A stretch of DNA of 64,000 nucleotides, taken from contig CAMOIE010000005.1 in assembly GCA_946615905.1 (NCBI GenBank), forward strand, positions 111,901 through 175,900, written 5' to 3'. Under the pieces are notes generated by a model that searched no databases, was not told the DNA's origin, and was given only the letters and a program-made list of their open reading frames with translations. This DNA is from an uncultured Treponema sp. (lineage in GTDB: Bacteria > Spirochaetota > Spirochaetia > Treponematales > Treponemataceae). The position numbers and the translations under genes are program-made. Within the stretch, counting starts at the first letter, position 1; each line of letters begins with the position of its first letter. Positions 16,587-25,229 of this stretch are shown piece by piece.

Positions 16587-16615
16587 ATGATAGCATTTTT
16601 TAAAAAGCAGGTAAA
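16587..16615 (-). promoter_or_regulatory. Sigma-70 promoter of the riboswitch-cbiK transcript
   Basis: Reverse strand TTTACC (16615-16610), 17-bp spacer, TATCAT (16592-16587). Predicted +1 near 16580 coincides with the first base of riboswitch stem P1. Confidence 0.7.
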
Positions 16616-16656
16616 GATTTCAAGTCTTTGCAAAAATATTCAAGAAAAAATCTGCA

Positions 16657-17337
16657 TCAAACAGTGATTTCGCCATCGTGGGCAAGAAGACTTGAAGAGG
16701 TGACGAATGAGAGTGCGGAGACTCCAGAAATCAAATCCCCCTCCTTAGCTTTGTTTGTACGAACTTCAATCACATAGTTTGCCTGACCGCCCGAAAGATT
16801 ACGTGATTTTACCGTATAATATGGGCAGGATTTTTTTACAGTCTCAATCAAATCTTTTTCGTTTTCATAGCCCTTTGTGGAAACCATGAGAATCTGTGGG
16901 GCGCGGCCTACGGGAATTCTGTCCAAAACTACAAAGGCGATTGTAAGGACAAGAGCCAAGAGGCAGGCGATTTCTGCAAGACCGGCTCCGCAGATTATTC
17001 CAGTCGCCACGGCCCAAAAGAGAAAGGCCAAGTCCATCGGTTCCTTTACGGCAGTGCGGAAACGGACGATAGACAAGGCACCGACCATACCCAAGGAAAT
17101 CACCACAGAAGACTGAATCGTTATGATGATAGCGGTCGTAATCATGGTGACGGCGGCCAGCGAAATATTGAATGACTTTGAGTAGAAGGTCTTGCGGGTT
17201 AAAAGCCTGTATGCCATGAATATGTAGATTGCGAAAACCGTAGAAATCGCAAAGACGACTATCATGTTAGTGGGCGACATGTCAAAGCGGGAAAATCCCT
17301 GAATGAACGACTTTTTGAAGATGTCCTTGAAGGTCAT
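16657..17337 (-). CDS. DUF4956 family membrane protein
   Basis: 226 residues with three or four N-terminal membrane helices (~25-45, 60-80, 100-145) and a cytosolic C-terminal alpha/beta domain. The family segment SLGMVGALSIVRFRTAVKEP is clear. DUF4956 proteins are encoded next to VTC-type polyphosphate polymerases and CotH kinases in many bacteria, exactly as here (VTC 18 bp upstream, cotH divergent). They are suggested to work with the VTC enzyme at the membrane; the activity is unknown. AGGAG precedes the ATG. Confidence 0.88.
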   Translation of the reverse strand: MTFKDIFKKSFIQGFSRFDMSPTNMIVVFAISTVFAIYIFMAYRLLTRKTFYSKSFNISLAAVTMITTAIIITIQSSVVISLGMVGALSIVRFRTAVKEPMDLAFLFWAVATGIICGAGLAEIACLLALVLTIAFVVLDRIPVGRAPQILMVSTKGYENEKDLIETVKKSCPYYTVKSRNLSGGQANYVIEVRTNKAKEGDLISGVSALSFVTSSSLLAHDGEITV

Positions 17338-17355
17338 TTTATTCTCCTGTTTACA

Positions 17356-18108
17356 TTATAGCGATTCCGCGGCCAAATTGTAGCGGCGGCACAAGTAATA
17401 TTTGCTAAAGGCGGTCTGTCGGAGTCTTCCCGTCTGGAGGACTTCATTTATAAAATCCGGCAAGATTTCATCAAATTTGACTTCGACCATGTTGGTAAAA
17501 TTCGGCATAATCGGACGGGCTGCGGCAAAGGGATCAAAGAAAGCCCCGATTACGGCGGACGAGCGGATGTTTCGGTCAAAAGTCACGCGGACATTTCCGT
17601 CATTCCAGATGAAGGGAACCCTCTCGTACGAGACTATGCAGACCGGTCTCAAAGCCCTGGCATTCATCTGCATAATCAACTTTTTATACAGGTAGGGATC
17701 TGAGTCAGTCCAGTTGGGAATTTTTCCTTCCATAATCTGGCTACACTGGTCAACCGAAAGAGGAACGGAAATCTTGTGGCAAAGCCCCCTCTCCTTCTGC
17801 TTAAGTTCCAGGCTGATTCTTTCCTTTGAGCAGTTGTATATACGGATTCTGAATTTTTCGCGGGGATCTGTGCCGTTCTCGTTCTCAAAGTAGCAAGTGT
17901 TGTATATATCGTCAAAATAAATCGAGCGAATTGAGTAAAAACCTTCCGGCCCTGTATGCGGGTCATGAATCATTACGGAACCTATTCTAGCCTCAAGTCC
18001 TGCCAAAATGTATTCCGGGGAGATGTACTTGTATTCGTGCCTGAATTTCTTGGCTTTTTTCAAAGATTCCACATTCCGTATTATCTGTAAAGAAAGCCCC
18101 TTTGTCAA
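17356..18108 (-). CDS. VTC-domain polyphosphate polymerase-like protein
   Basis: Cytosolic tunnel-fold enzyme expected to polymerise polyphosphate from ATP, as in yeast Vtc4. Conserved basic and acidic groups of the tunnel are visible: FRHEYKYIS, REKFRIRIYN, SLELKQKERG, VSYERVPF, RVTFDRNI and NMVEVKFDEILP. 250 residues, family length. The start is uncertain: the only upstream start is TTG at 18108, which lies inside a 20-bp palindrome; a GTG at 18072 would lose only 12 residues before the conserved core. It is followed after 18 bp by DUF4956. Confidence 0.85.
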   Translation of the reverse strand: MTKGLSLQIIRNVESLKKAKKFRHEYKYISPEYILAGLEARIGSVMIHDPHTGPEGFYSIRSIYFDDIYNTCYFENENGTDPREKFRIRIYNCSKERISLELKQKERGLCHKISVPLSVDQCSQIMEGKIPNWTDSDPYLYKKLIMQMNARALRPVCIVSYERVPFIWNDGNVRVTFDRNIRSSAVIGAFFDPFAAARPIMPNFTNMVEVKFDEILPDFINEVLQTGRLRQTAFSKYYLCRRYNLAAESL

Positions 18109-18144
18109 TTAATGTTACCGAACTTTCGGTAACATTAATTGACA
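18103..18144. repeat. 20-bp near-perfect palindrome between VTC and cotH
   Basis: TGTCAATTAATGTTACCGAA (18103-18122) and its exact complement (18125-18144) are separated by two bases. It covers the putative TTG start of the VTC gene and lies 28 bp before the cotH -35 box. It could be an operator for both genes or a hairpin in the VTC leader. Confidence 0.85.
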
Positions 18145-18171
18145 TTTGTCAGCCCCAAGACAATAGATTCC

Positions 18172-18200
18172 TTGAAGAGTGAGAAAAATTAGGGTATAAT
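18172..18200 (+). promoter_or_regulatory. Sigma-70 promoter of cotH
   Basis: TTGAAG (18172-18177), 17-bp spacer, TATAAT (18195-18200). The ATG follows 17 nt later behind AGGAAAA. Confidence 0.75.
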
Positions 18201-18217
18201 TTCGCAGCAGGAAAAAC

Positions 18218-19504
18218 ATGCGTCTTTGCCGCCATTCAATGAAATTTAAAATCATCCTCTCCCTCTTGACTATATCCATAGCTTTTATGGCTGTAGTGGC
18301 ATTCAAAAATCAAATTACCCCTGAAAAATGCGCGGAACTGGGATTTCCAGTCATGCAGATTACAACAGACAGCGGAAAGCAGATAAAGAGCAAGGAAAAA
18401 TACGAGTCGGCCACCTTCATCCTTCAAGGGGGAAAAGAAGCACTTTCCGGCAACTGCAAAATCAGGGGGCACGGCAACACTACATGGAACACGCGGGAAC
18501 TCTACAAAAAGCCCTACCTTTTAAAACTCGACAAAGAAAGAGAAATCTTAGGAATGCCAAAAAATGACAAATGGCTCCTAATCGCAAATACCGCTGACAA
18601 AAGTCAGCTGAGGAACGCATACGCCTCTTATCTAGCCTCAAAAATCTGGAACAAATCCGGATGGGTTCCCCGCTACAGGTGGGTCAGCCTTTTTTTGAAC
18701 AATAAGTACCAAGGCCTCTACACTGTCACAGAAAAAGTGGAAATCGCGGAAGGCAGGATTCAAACTGACACTCAAGGGGGGGGCGTCCTCTACGAAGTAA
18801 ACTCCCATTTGAACAGGGCTTGGAATTTTACGACAAGCCATGGAGAGGACATCAGCATTCGGCGACCAGAAGGTAAAAGCCAGGAAGAATACATTTTAAT
18901 GCAAAAAGTCCTGCAAGAGGCCGAAGACTCCTTGTTCGCCCCCGATTTCGATGATTTAACCGGTGGCTGGAGACGGTATTTTGACGAGGATTCCCTGATT
19001 GACTGGTTTTTGACAAATGAATTTACAAAAAACCACGATGCCCGCTTTCAGTCCTCTTGCTTTATGTACTTTGACCCTTCCGATGGTAAAATTCACATGG
19101 GCCCGGTCTGGGACTTTGACATCTCCTGTGGCAACATCAGTTGGAACGGCTGCGACAAACCTCAAGGTGAGTGGGTTTTAACGGCCTCCTGGTACGGCAG
19201 GCTATTTGAGGACAAAAATTTCGTAAGAAAATTCAAAGACCGGTGGCTTGTAAAATCGGCAGAAATAAAAGGCTCGATTGACTGGATCCAAAAAACTGCG
19301 GACTACATCAGGCCTGCTGTCGAAATGAACGACTCTGTTTGGCACAACATCGGTAACAGGCAGTGGCCCCACGCTCCTGGTTGGAAAAAAAGGAAAACAT
19401 ACCAGAGCGAAGTTGACTATCTAAAGAACTGGCTTTGCGACCGCTTTGACTGGATAAACGAAAATATTGATTCTGTCTACGGACTAAAAAATTCTGGAAA
19501 GTGA
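18218..19504 (+). CDS. CotH-family protein kinase, secreted or membrane-anchored
   Basis: Member of the CotH atypical kinase family, which phosphorylates extracytoplasmic proteins (spore-coat proteins in Bacillus). 428 residues with an N-terminal signal/anchor helix (~9-29). Family segments are IRGHGNTTWNTRELYKKPY, KWLLIANTADKSQLRN, YQGLYTVTEKVEI and, late, PVWDFDISCGN with the metal-binding Asp. ATG 18218 is preceded by AGGAAAA; an internal ATG eight codons later is an alternative. The stop region overlaps the promoter of the following sugar-kinase gene. Association with VTC and DUF4956 is the usual one for CotH. Confidence 0.88.
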   Translation: MRLCRHSMKFKIILSLLTISIAFMAVVAFKNQITPEKCAELGFPVMQITTDSGKQIKSKEKYESATFILQGGKEALSGNCKIRGHGNTTWNTRELYKKPYLLKLDKEREILGMPKNDKWLLIANTADKSQLRNAYASYLASKIWNKSGWVPRYRWVSLFLNNKYQGLYTVTEKVEIAEGRIQTDTQGGGVLYEVNSHLNRAWNFTTSHGEDISIRRPEGKSQEEYILMQKVLQEAEDSLFAPDFDDLTGGWRRYFDEDSLIDWFLTNEFTKNHDARFQSSCFMYFDPSDGKIHMGPVWDFDISCGNISWNGCDKPQGEWVLTASWYGRLFEDKNFVRKFKDRWLVKSAEIKGSIDWIQKTADYIRPAVEMNDSVWHNIGNRQWPHAPGWKKRKTYQSEVDYLKNWLCDRFDWINENIDSVYGLKNSGK

Positions 19505-19530
19505 CAAATCAAGGGAAACTGTGTTATAAT
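19501..19530 (+). promoter_or_regulatory. Promoter of the GHMP sugar kinase, leaderless layout
   Basis: GTGACA (19501-19506), 18-bp spacer, TATAAT (19525-19530). Only six bases separate the -10 box from the ATG at 19537, so +1 falls at the start codon. It overlaps the end of cotH. Confidence 0.55.
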
Positions 19531-19536
19531 CAGTCC

Positions 19537-20703
19537 ATGTCACTTAAAGAAGTTGAAGAATTACTTTCGGGCAATGATGCCATTTCATCTTTTTGCCCAT
19601 ACAGGGTTTGTCCACTCGGCGCCCACGTTGACCACCAGCACGGACTTGTCACAGGATTTGCAATTGACAAGGGAGTTTACTTTTCTTTTGTCCCCACTGA
19701 TGACGGCTCTATCGAAGTTTATTCAAAAAATTATCCTGGAGCTGCGGAAGGAAATCTCTTTGAAGAACATGAGCGGGACTTTACCTGGGGAGATTTTATC
19801 TTCGGAGCTGCAAAAACGCTTTCAAAAACCTACCAACTCAAAAAGGGCTTCAAGGGCATCATAGAAGGAACCCTGCCGGTAGGAGGACTTTCATCTTCCG
19901 CCTCGGTAATTCTGACATATCTGACGGCTTTCACAAAAGTCAACGGAATCCATCTTACCGCCCCGGACTTGATTCAGAACGCTATTGACGAGGAGCGAAA
20001 CTATATAGGCGTAAATGTCGGAAAGTTAGACCAGTCATGCGAAGTCTACTGCAAAAAAGATTCCCTGCTATATTTGGACACGCTGACAGACAAGGCTCAG
20101 ATTCTTCCGCTGAACCCGGACATGCCAGACTTTGAAATCGCAGTGTTTTTCTCAGGACAAGAGAGAAAATTAGCCGGCTCCGCATACAACATGAGGGTCG
20201 ACGAATGCAAGGCCGCAGCCTACGCACTCAAGGATTTTGCCCGCCTAGAATACGGAAAATTCAACGACACTTACCTGAGGGACATTCCTTCAGGAATTTT
20301 CCGCCAGTACAGGGACAAGCTGCCTCCAAACTGGAAAAAGAGGGCCGACCACTACTACGGTGAAACTGACCGGGTAAAGAGGGGGGTCTCAGCATGGAAA
20401 AAAGGAGACTTGGAAGAATTCGGCCGCATCATGTTTGAATCAGGGGAATCTTCTATTAATTTGTACGAAACAGGCTCTGCTGAGCTGAAAGCCCTCCATG
20501 AAATCATGAGAAAAACCCCTGGCATTTACGGTGGAAGATTTTCAGGGGCCGGTTTCAACGGGTCGGCAATAGCCCTTGTAGACCCGGCAAAAAAAGAAGA
20601 AATAAAGGATTTTGTCACAAAGGAATATCTCAAAATCTTCCCAGAATTAAAGGGCACGTTCGCAGTCCACTTCTGCAAGACCGCTGACGGCGTAAAATTT
20701 TAG
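19537..20703 (+). CDS. GHMP-family sugar-1-kinase (galactokinase-like)
   Basis: Expected to phosphorylate a free sugar at C1 for nucleotide activation. The GHMP motifs are RVCPLGAHVDHQHG (sugar-binding, galactokinase has IGEHTDY), the ATP-loop LPVGGLSSSASVIL and the C-terminal GGRFSGAGFNGSAIAL. 388 residues, galactokinase length. The frame stays open to 19501, but ATG 19537 gives the usual N-terminus. The next gene, 14 bp downstream, is a sugar-phosphate nucleotidyltransferase, so the two probably form a salvage pair. Whether the sugar is galactose is not settled; heptose-, glucurono- and arabinokinases share these motifs. Confidence 0.8.
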   Translation: MSLKEVEELLSGNDAISSFCPYRVCPLGAHVDHQHGLVTGFAIDKGVYFSFVPTDDGSIEVYSKNYPGAAEGNLFEEHERDFTWGDFIFGAAKTLSKTYQLKKGFKGIIEGTLPVGGLSSSASVILTYLTAFTKVNGIHLTAPDLIQNAIDEERNYIGVNVGKLDQSCEVYCKKDSLLYLDTLTDKAQILPLNPDMPDFEIAVFFSGQERKLAGSAYNMRVDECKAAAYALKDFARLEYGKFNDTYLRDIPSGIFRQYRDKLPPNWKKRADHYYGETDRVKRGVSAWKKGDLEEFGRIMFESGESSINLYETGSAELKALHEIMRKTPGIYGGRFSGAGFNGSAIALVDPAKKEEIKDFVTKEYLKIFPELKGTFAVHFCKTADGVKF

Positions 20704-20717
20704 GAGCAGGCTTAACG

Positions 20718-21449
20718 ATGAAAAGCATAATTTTGGCAGCGGGTTACGCCACCCGCCTCTACCCCTTAACAAAGAATTTTCCCAAGCCCCTTTTGGAAGT
20801 CAAGGGAAAAGCGATTCTCGACCGTCTTTTGGACGACATCGACTCAATTCCGGAAATTACCGGTCACATAATCGTCTCGAACCATAAATTCATCAACCAT
20901 TTTGAAAGCTGGAAAGTCAGAGTTGAAAAAAAATACAAGAATCCGCTGACCATCTTGGATGACGGTTCCACTGAAAACGAAAACCGTCTCGGAGCGGTAA
21001 AGGACATAGCATTTGCCCTTGAGCAATGCGCAATAAACGAGGATCTTTTGGTTCTTGCAGGGGACAATCTTTTGAATTTTTCGCTGAAGAATTTTGTTGC
21101 CTTTCAAAAAGAAAAAAAAACAGCCTGTGTAATGCGGCATGAAGAAAAATCAGTAGAAAAACTCCGCAAAACAGGGGTTCTGACAATCGATGAAAGTGAC
21201 AGGGTCCTGCAAATGCAGGAAAAGCCCGTCCAGCCCCAAAGCAAGTGGGCCTGCCCCCCCTTCTATATTTACACAAAAGAAGATTTCAGCTGGATTTTAA
21301 AGGCTGTAAACGAAAATCTTTGTAACACTGACGCTCCCGGTGACTTTTTATCATGGTTCTGCTCTGTCAGAAAAGTCCACGCCTGGCTTATGACCGGCAG
21401 CAGACACGACATCGGGGATTTAAAATCATACGAAGAAGCTAACAAATAG
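20718..21449 (+). CDS. Sugar-1-phosphate nucleotidyltransferase
   Basis: Couples a sugar-1-phosphate to an NTP. The N-terminal NTP-binding motif SIILAAGYATRLYPLTKNFPK and the ADD-like metal site VLAGDNLLNF are clear. 243 residues, a single-domain nucleotidyltransferase (RmlA/HddC size) without the hexapeptide-repeat tail of GlmU. GGAGCAGG precedes the ATG. It sits directly after the sugar kinase, which should supply its substrate, and one base before the GT8-like gene. The base used and the sugar cannot be told from sequence. Confidence 0.85.
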   Translation: MKSIILAAGYATRLYPLTKNFPKPLLEVKGKAILDRLLDDIDSIPEITGHIIVSNHKFINHFESWKVRVEKKYKNPLTILDDGSTENENRLGAVKDIAFALEQCAINEDLLVLAGDNLLNFSLKNFVAFQKEKKTACVMRHEEKSVEKLRKTGVLTIDESDRVLQMQEKPVQPQSKWACPPFYIYTKEDFSWILKAVNENLCNTDAPGDFLSWFCSVRKVHAWLMTGSRHDIGDLKSYEEANK

Positions 21450-21450
21450 A

Positions 21451-22452
21451 ATGAAATACGTTTACGTTTTAACATCTACTCCAAAAGACCTTTACTACGA
21501 GCAGGCATTAATGTCCCTCTACTCCCTCAGACTCTACATGAAAGAGGCCGAAGTCATAGTCCTCGTCGATGACAAGACAATGGAGACTCTGACAGAAGAA
21601 AACAAGAGGTCAGCCCTAAAAAAGTACGCCAGCAGGATTATCGCAATTCCTTTTGACGAGAAAATAACGAACATAGAAAGGTCAAGGCTGATAAAAACCG
21701 CAATTCCACAATACATTGACGGCTCCTTTCTATATATTGACTGCGATACCATAATTGCAGGTGATCTTTCTTCTATCGAAAAAGAGCCTTTTGAAACCGC
21801 TGGAGTTTTGGACGGCCACGTCATGCTACAAGACCACATACACCAAAAAGCCTTCATTGCCCGCGACAAAAAACTGGGCTTTCACGGTACAAGAGCCGCC
21901 GGCTGCAATATCAACGGGGGAGTCATCCTCGCAAATGAAGGAGAGGCGACAAAGGCCCTTTTCAAGGCATGGAATGAGGCCTGGAAATTCTCCGCCTATA
22001 AAAAAGGAGACTTTCATGACCAGTCAGCCTTGAACGAGGCAAATTACCGCACCGGCATGAAAATGGGGCATTTGGACGGAATCTGGAACTGCCAGCCTAG
22101 CCATGGAGGCCTAGCCTTTTTAAAAGATGCAAAAATAATCCACTATTATTCGAGTGAATTCTCTGGCAAAAACTACGTTCCATATTACAAGCTTGCCGAC
22201 AAAAATTTGCAGACAAGAATCAAAGAATCCGGTGAACTTCCTGACGACGTAATAGCAATGATTGCCGAGCCGAAATTCCAGTTCAATCCGGTTCACATAA
22301 TAAACGACTCAAGGATTGTTTCAATCATGCAATCCCCCCTTGTATTCACTTTAGCTGACATAAAAAAAGGACTTCCCTTCCTTTTCAATTTTATGGAAGG
22401 GGTAGCAGCTTTCATCAGAAAATGCGGAAAACTGGTTGCGGGCAAAAGGTAA
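21451..22452 (+). CDS. Glycosyltransferase, GT8-like
   Basis: 333 residues with a GT-A fold. The N-terminal YVYVLTSTPKDLYYEQALMS strand is followed by a DxD metal motif in FLYIDCDTII, and a conserved NGGVILAN strand later, as in family 8 galactosyl/glucosyl transferases. A late basic-hydrophobic helix (~290-325) could bind the membrane. It begins one base after the nucleotidyltransferase stop, so the two are co-translated. It probably uses the sugar made by the upstream kinase/nucleotidyltransferase pair. Confidence 0.75.
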   Translation: MKYVYVLTSTPKDLYYEQALMSLYSLRLYMKEAEVIVLVDDKTMETLTEENKRSALKKYASRIIAIPFDEKITNIERSRLIKTAIPQYIDGSFLYIDCDTIIAGDLSSIEKEPFETAGVLDGHVMLQDHIHQKAFIARDKKLGFHGTRAAGCNINGGVILANEGEATKALFKAWNEAWKFSAYKKGDFHDQSALNEANYRTGMKMGHLDGIWNCQPSHGGLAFLKDAKIIHYYSSEFSGKNYVPYYKLADKNLQTRIKESGELPDDVIAMIAEPKFQFNPVHIINDSRIVSIMQSPLVFTLADIKKGLPFLFNFMEGVAAFIRKCGKLVAGKR

Positions 22453-22468
22453 TAGCAAACAGAAAGAG

Positions 22469-22497
22469 TTGTACAAACTGAAAAAAATATATATTGT
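22469..22497 (+). promoter_or_regulatory. Possible promoter before the first YidC-like fusion
   Basis: TTGTAC (22469-22474), 17-bp spacer, TATTGT (22492-22497), 9 nt before the ATG at 22507, with a GGGA element overlapping. Confidence 0.4.
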
Positions 22498-22506
22498 GGG
22501 AATACT

Positions 22507-25200
22507 ATGTTTCTATATTACTTAATCATTTATCCAATCAAGCAGCTTTTGGAGATTTGCTTTCTTTTCTTCTCTGAATTAACGGGTAATCCAGGAATAG
22601 CTGTCATTTCTCTAAGTTTTATAGTAACACTAAGCTGTCTGCCCCTCTATATAATCGCCGAGTCTTGGCAGGAAAAGGAGCGGCTGACGGCAAAAGCACT
22701 CAAGCCCGGTATCAGCCGCATAAAAAATGCCTTCAAAGGCGATGAGCAGTTCATGATTATGAACACTTTTTACCGGCAGAACCACTATCATCCTTTGATG
22801 GCCCTCAGGTCATCTTTCGGTCTTTTGATTCAGATTCCATTTTTCATCGCAGCCTATTCCCTACTGTCAAATTTACAGGAGCTTCAAGGCTTCAGATTTT
22901 TTTTCATAAAAAACATGGGTGCCCCGGATGCCATGTTCACAATCGGGAATTTCAAAATAAACGTCCTGCCGATTGCAATGACCTTAATCAACTGCATTTC
23001 GGGAGCGATTTATGCCCACGGGCATGACAGCATCCGCGAAAAAATCCAGATTTACGTCTCCGCCTTGATCTTTCTAGTCCTTTTGTATACATCTCCGGCA
23101 GGCTTGGTTCTTTACTGGACCATGAACAACCTTCTTTCACTGGTCAAAAACGTTTTCTACAAGCTCAAGCACCCTGTTTTAGTCTTGTACAAAATTGCGG
23201 CGGTGGCTTCTGTCGCAGGAATTCTCATCGCCATTTTTGCAATGAAAGGGACAAAAATCGAGCTGCGGGCTATGTTCATTCTCCTTTGCCTTGTCGTCAT
23301 TGTCTCCCCGCTGGTTGTAAAGTGGCTGATAAAATTCCTCGATTTCTCCCTCCGCGACATCGATTCAAATTCCAAACCGAGATTCGCAGTTTTTATCCTG
23401 TCATGTATTGTAATAGCATTGCTGATTGGTCTTGCAATTCCATCAATTCTTATGGAATCAGAACCACAGGAATTTTGCTATGTCGACACCTACACATCCC
23501 CATTCATCTTCCTGAAAACCACCTTCTTCCAGGCAATGGGTCTATATGTCTTCTGGCCCTTCTGCTTTTATGCCCTGTTTGGAAAAAAGATCAAAAAGCT
23601 TCTTACCCTTGGGGCCGCATTTTTGTCGTCATACGCAATAATCAACAACTTCTTCTTTACAGGAAAGTACGGTCCCCTTACGGAAAACCTTGACTTTATG
23701 GAAGCCCAGCTATTTTACGAGCCGCCGGTTATGGTCGCACTGAACGCAATTATTGCGCTGGCGGTCCTCGCCGTAATCATTCTGATTTTGACAAAAAGGA
23801 CTAAGACCCTAGTTCCCTACTCCGCTATAATTATTCTGGGACTTACCGTTGTTTCCGTCCGCAACGTTTCAATCGTTCAAAAGGCATACGCGAAAATGGA
23901 GAAGCCCCAGACAATCTCCTCAATCGACCCAATCTATCACCTTTCAAAGGAAGGCAAGAACGTCATAGTATTCATGCAGGACAGGCTTTTCTCTCCTTTA
24001 ATCGATGCAGTATTTGAAGAAAGTCCTGAGCTGGTCAGCCACTTTGACGGCTTCACTTTTTACCCAAATACAACTTCTTTCGGCCAGCTGACAATGCTTG
24101 GAGTCCCTGGAATTTTCGGGGGTTACTCATACACGCCCGCCGAAATGAACAAAAACACAAGCAAGACAATCCGGGAAAAGCACAACGAGTCGATTCTCTC
24201 AATGCCGGTTTCCTTCATGAATGAAGGTTGGTCCGCCACAGTTTCAGACATGCCCTACGAGAACTTCGGAAAAGAGCCTGTAACAGACATGTACAAGGAC
24301 TATCCCGCAATCAGCCGCTACTGGACCCACGGAGTCTACTCTGACTATTGGTACAAGCAGAACGGAATCGAAAAGACAAATTACGTTTCCTCCAGCATAA
24401 AGCACAACTTTTTGATGTTCGGAATTTTCAAAACGTTTCCGCCAGTCCTCCGCCGCCTTGTCCACCACAAAAGATGGTGGAACACAAACGGCCGCAAAGA
24501 CCACTTCTCACAGTTCATCGACAACTATTCATGCCTGATTTACTTTCCCCAGCTTTTCGGAAATGATGCTAGAGGCAACACATTCACAATGATCGACAAT
24601 CTTTCAACCCACGAGCCGATTATGCTCCAGTATCCTGGCTACGAGCCTGTCCGGGAAGTCACCCAGTTCGGACCGACCCAATGGGCACATGACCCCCAGT
24701 ACAATACCCAGGCGGGAACCCTCCGCTGCTATGCAAAATTCTTTGACTGGCTCAAAGAAAATGACTTGTACGACAACACGAGAATCATAATCGTCTCTGA
24801 CCACGGAACAAACATAGCGACCGATGCATTTGAAAAATCAGATATTCCCCCCTTCTTAAAGGAAGGGGTTACGGCAAGCCTTATCGTAAAAGATTTCAAT
24901 GACCGCAGTCCCAGTCCGGACGGAATTCACCTGAACAAAGACATGACTTTTATGACCAACGCCGACACTCCTGCCCTTGCAACAAAGGGACTGATAAAGG
25001 ATGCAAAGAATCCATTCACAGGCCTTCCCTATGAAATCAAGGACAAGGCTCCCTACATAAAAATCTGCCACCCGCAGGCGGAAAGCACAAGAAACAGGGC
25101 CAATACGACATTGAAAATTCCGAAAGACGGTTGGTATACAGTTAAAGATTCAATATTCTTGAACAAAAACTGGGAACAGATTTATCCGTTCGGAAAATAA
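22507..25200 (+). CDS. YidC/Oxa1-like membrane domain fused to alkaline-phosphatase/LTA-synthase-like domain, copy 1
   Basis: 897 residues. Residues ~1-220 match the YidC/Oxa1 core: SLSFIVTLSCLPLYII, LLIQIPFFIAAYSLL, FFFIKNMGAPD and TSPAGLVLYWTMNNLLS. At residue 41 the groove Arg of true insertases is Thr. Residues ~225-480 add about six further helices. Residues ~485-870 are an alkaline-phosphatase-superfamily domain like LTA synthase or phosphoethanolamine transferases: metal Asp492 (VIVFMQDR), likely nucleophile Thr529 (QLTMLGVPGIFGGY), STHEP, and Asp765-His766 (IIIVSDHGTN). Likely an envelope phospho-alcohol transferase or hydrolase with a repurposed YidC platform. A paralogue follows 29 bp later. 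Confidence 0.88.
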   Translation: MFLYYLIIYPIKQLLEICFLFFSELTGNPGIAVISLSFIVTLSCLPLYIIAESWQEKERLTAKALKPGISRIKNAFKGDEQFMIMNTFYRQNHYHPLMALRSSFGLLIQIPFFIAAYSLLSNLQELQGFRFFFIKNMGAPDAMFTIGNFKINVLPIAMTLINCISGAIYAHGHDSIREKIQIYVSALIFLVLLYTSPAGLVLYWTMNNLLSLVKNVFYKLKHPVLVLYKIAAVASVAGILIAIFAMKGTKIELRAMFILLCLVVIVSPLVVKWLIKFLDFSLRDIDSNSKPRFAVFILSCIVIALLIGLAIPSILMESEPQEFCYVDTYTSPFIFLKTTFFQAMGLYVFWPFCFYALFGKKIKKLLTLGAAFLSSYAIINNFFFTGKYGPLTENLDFMEAQLFYEPPVMVALNAIIALAVLAVIILILTKRTKTLVPYSAIIILGLTVVSVRNVSIVQKAYAKMEKPQTISSIDPIYHLSKEGKNVIVFMQDRLFSPLIDAVFEESPELVSHFDGFTFYPNTTSFGQLTMLGVPGIFGGYSYTPAEMNKNTSKTIREKHNESILSMPVSFMNEGWSATVSDMPYENFGKEPVTDMYKDYPAISRYWTHGVYSDYWYKQNGIEKTNYVSSSIKHNFLMFGIFKTFPPVLRRLVHHKRWWNTNGRKDHFSQFIDNYSCLIYFPQLFGNDARGNTFTMIDNLSTHEPIMLQYPGYEPVREVTQFGPTQWAHDPQYNTQAGTLRCYAKFFDWLKENDLYDNTRIIIVSDHGTNIATDAFEKSDIPPFLKEGVTASLIVKDFNDRSPSPDGIHLNKDMTFMTNADTPALATKGLIKDAKNPFTGLPYEIKDKAPYIKICHPQAESTRNRANTTLKIPKDGWYTVKDSIFLNKNWEQIYPFGK

Positions 25201-25229
25201 AGGTTTACCCAATAAAACTGAGGAATTCT

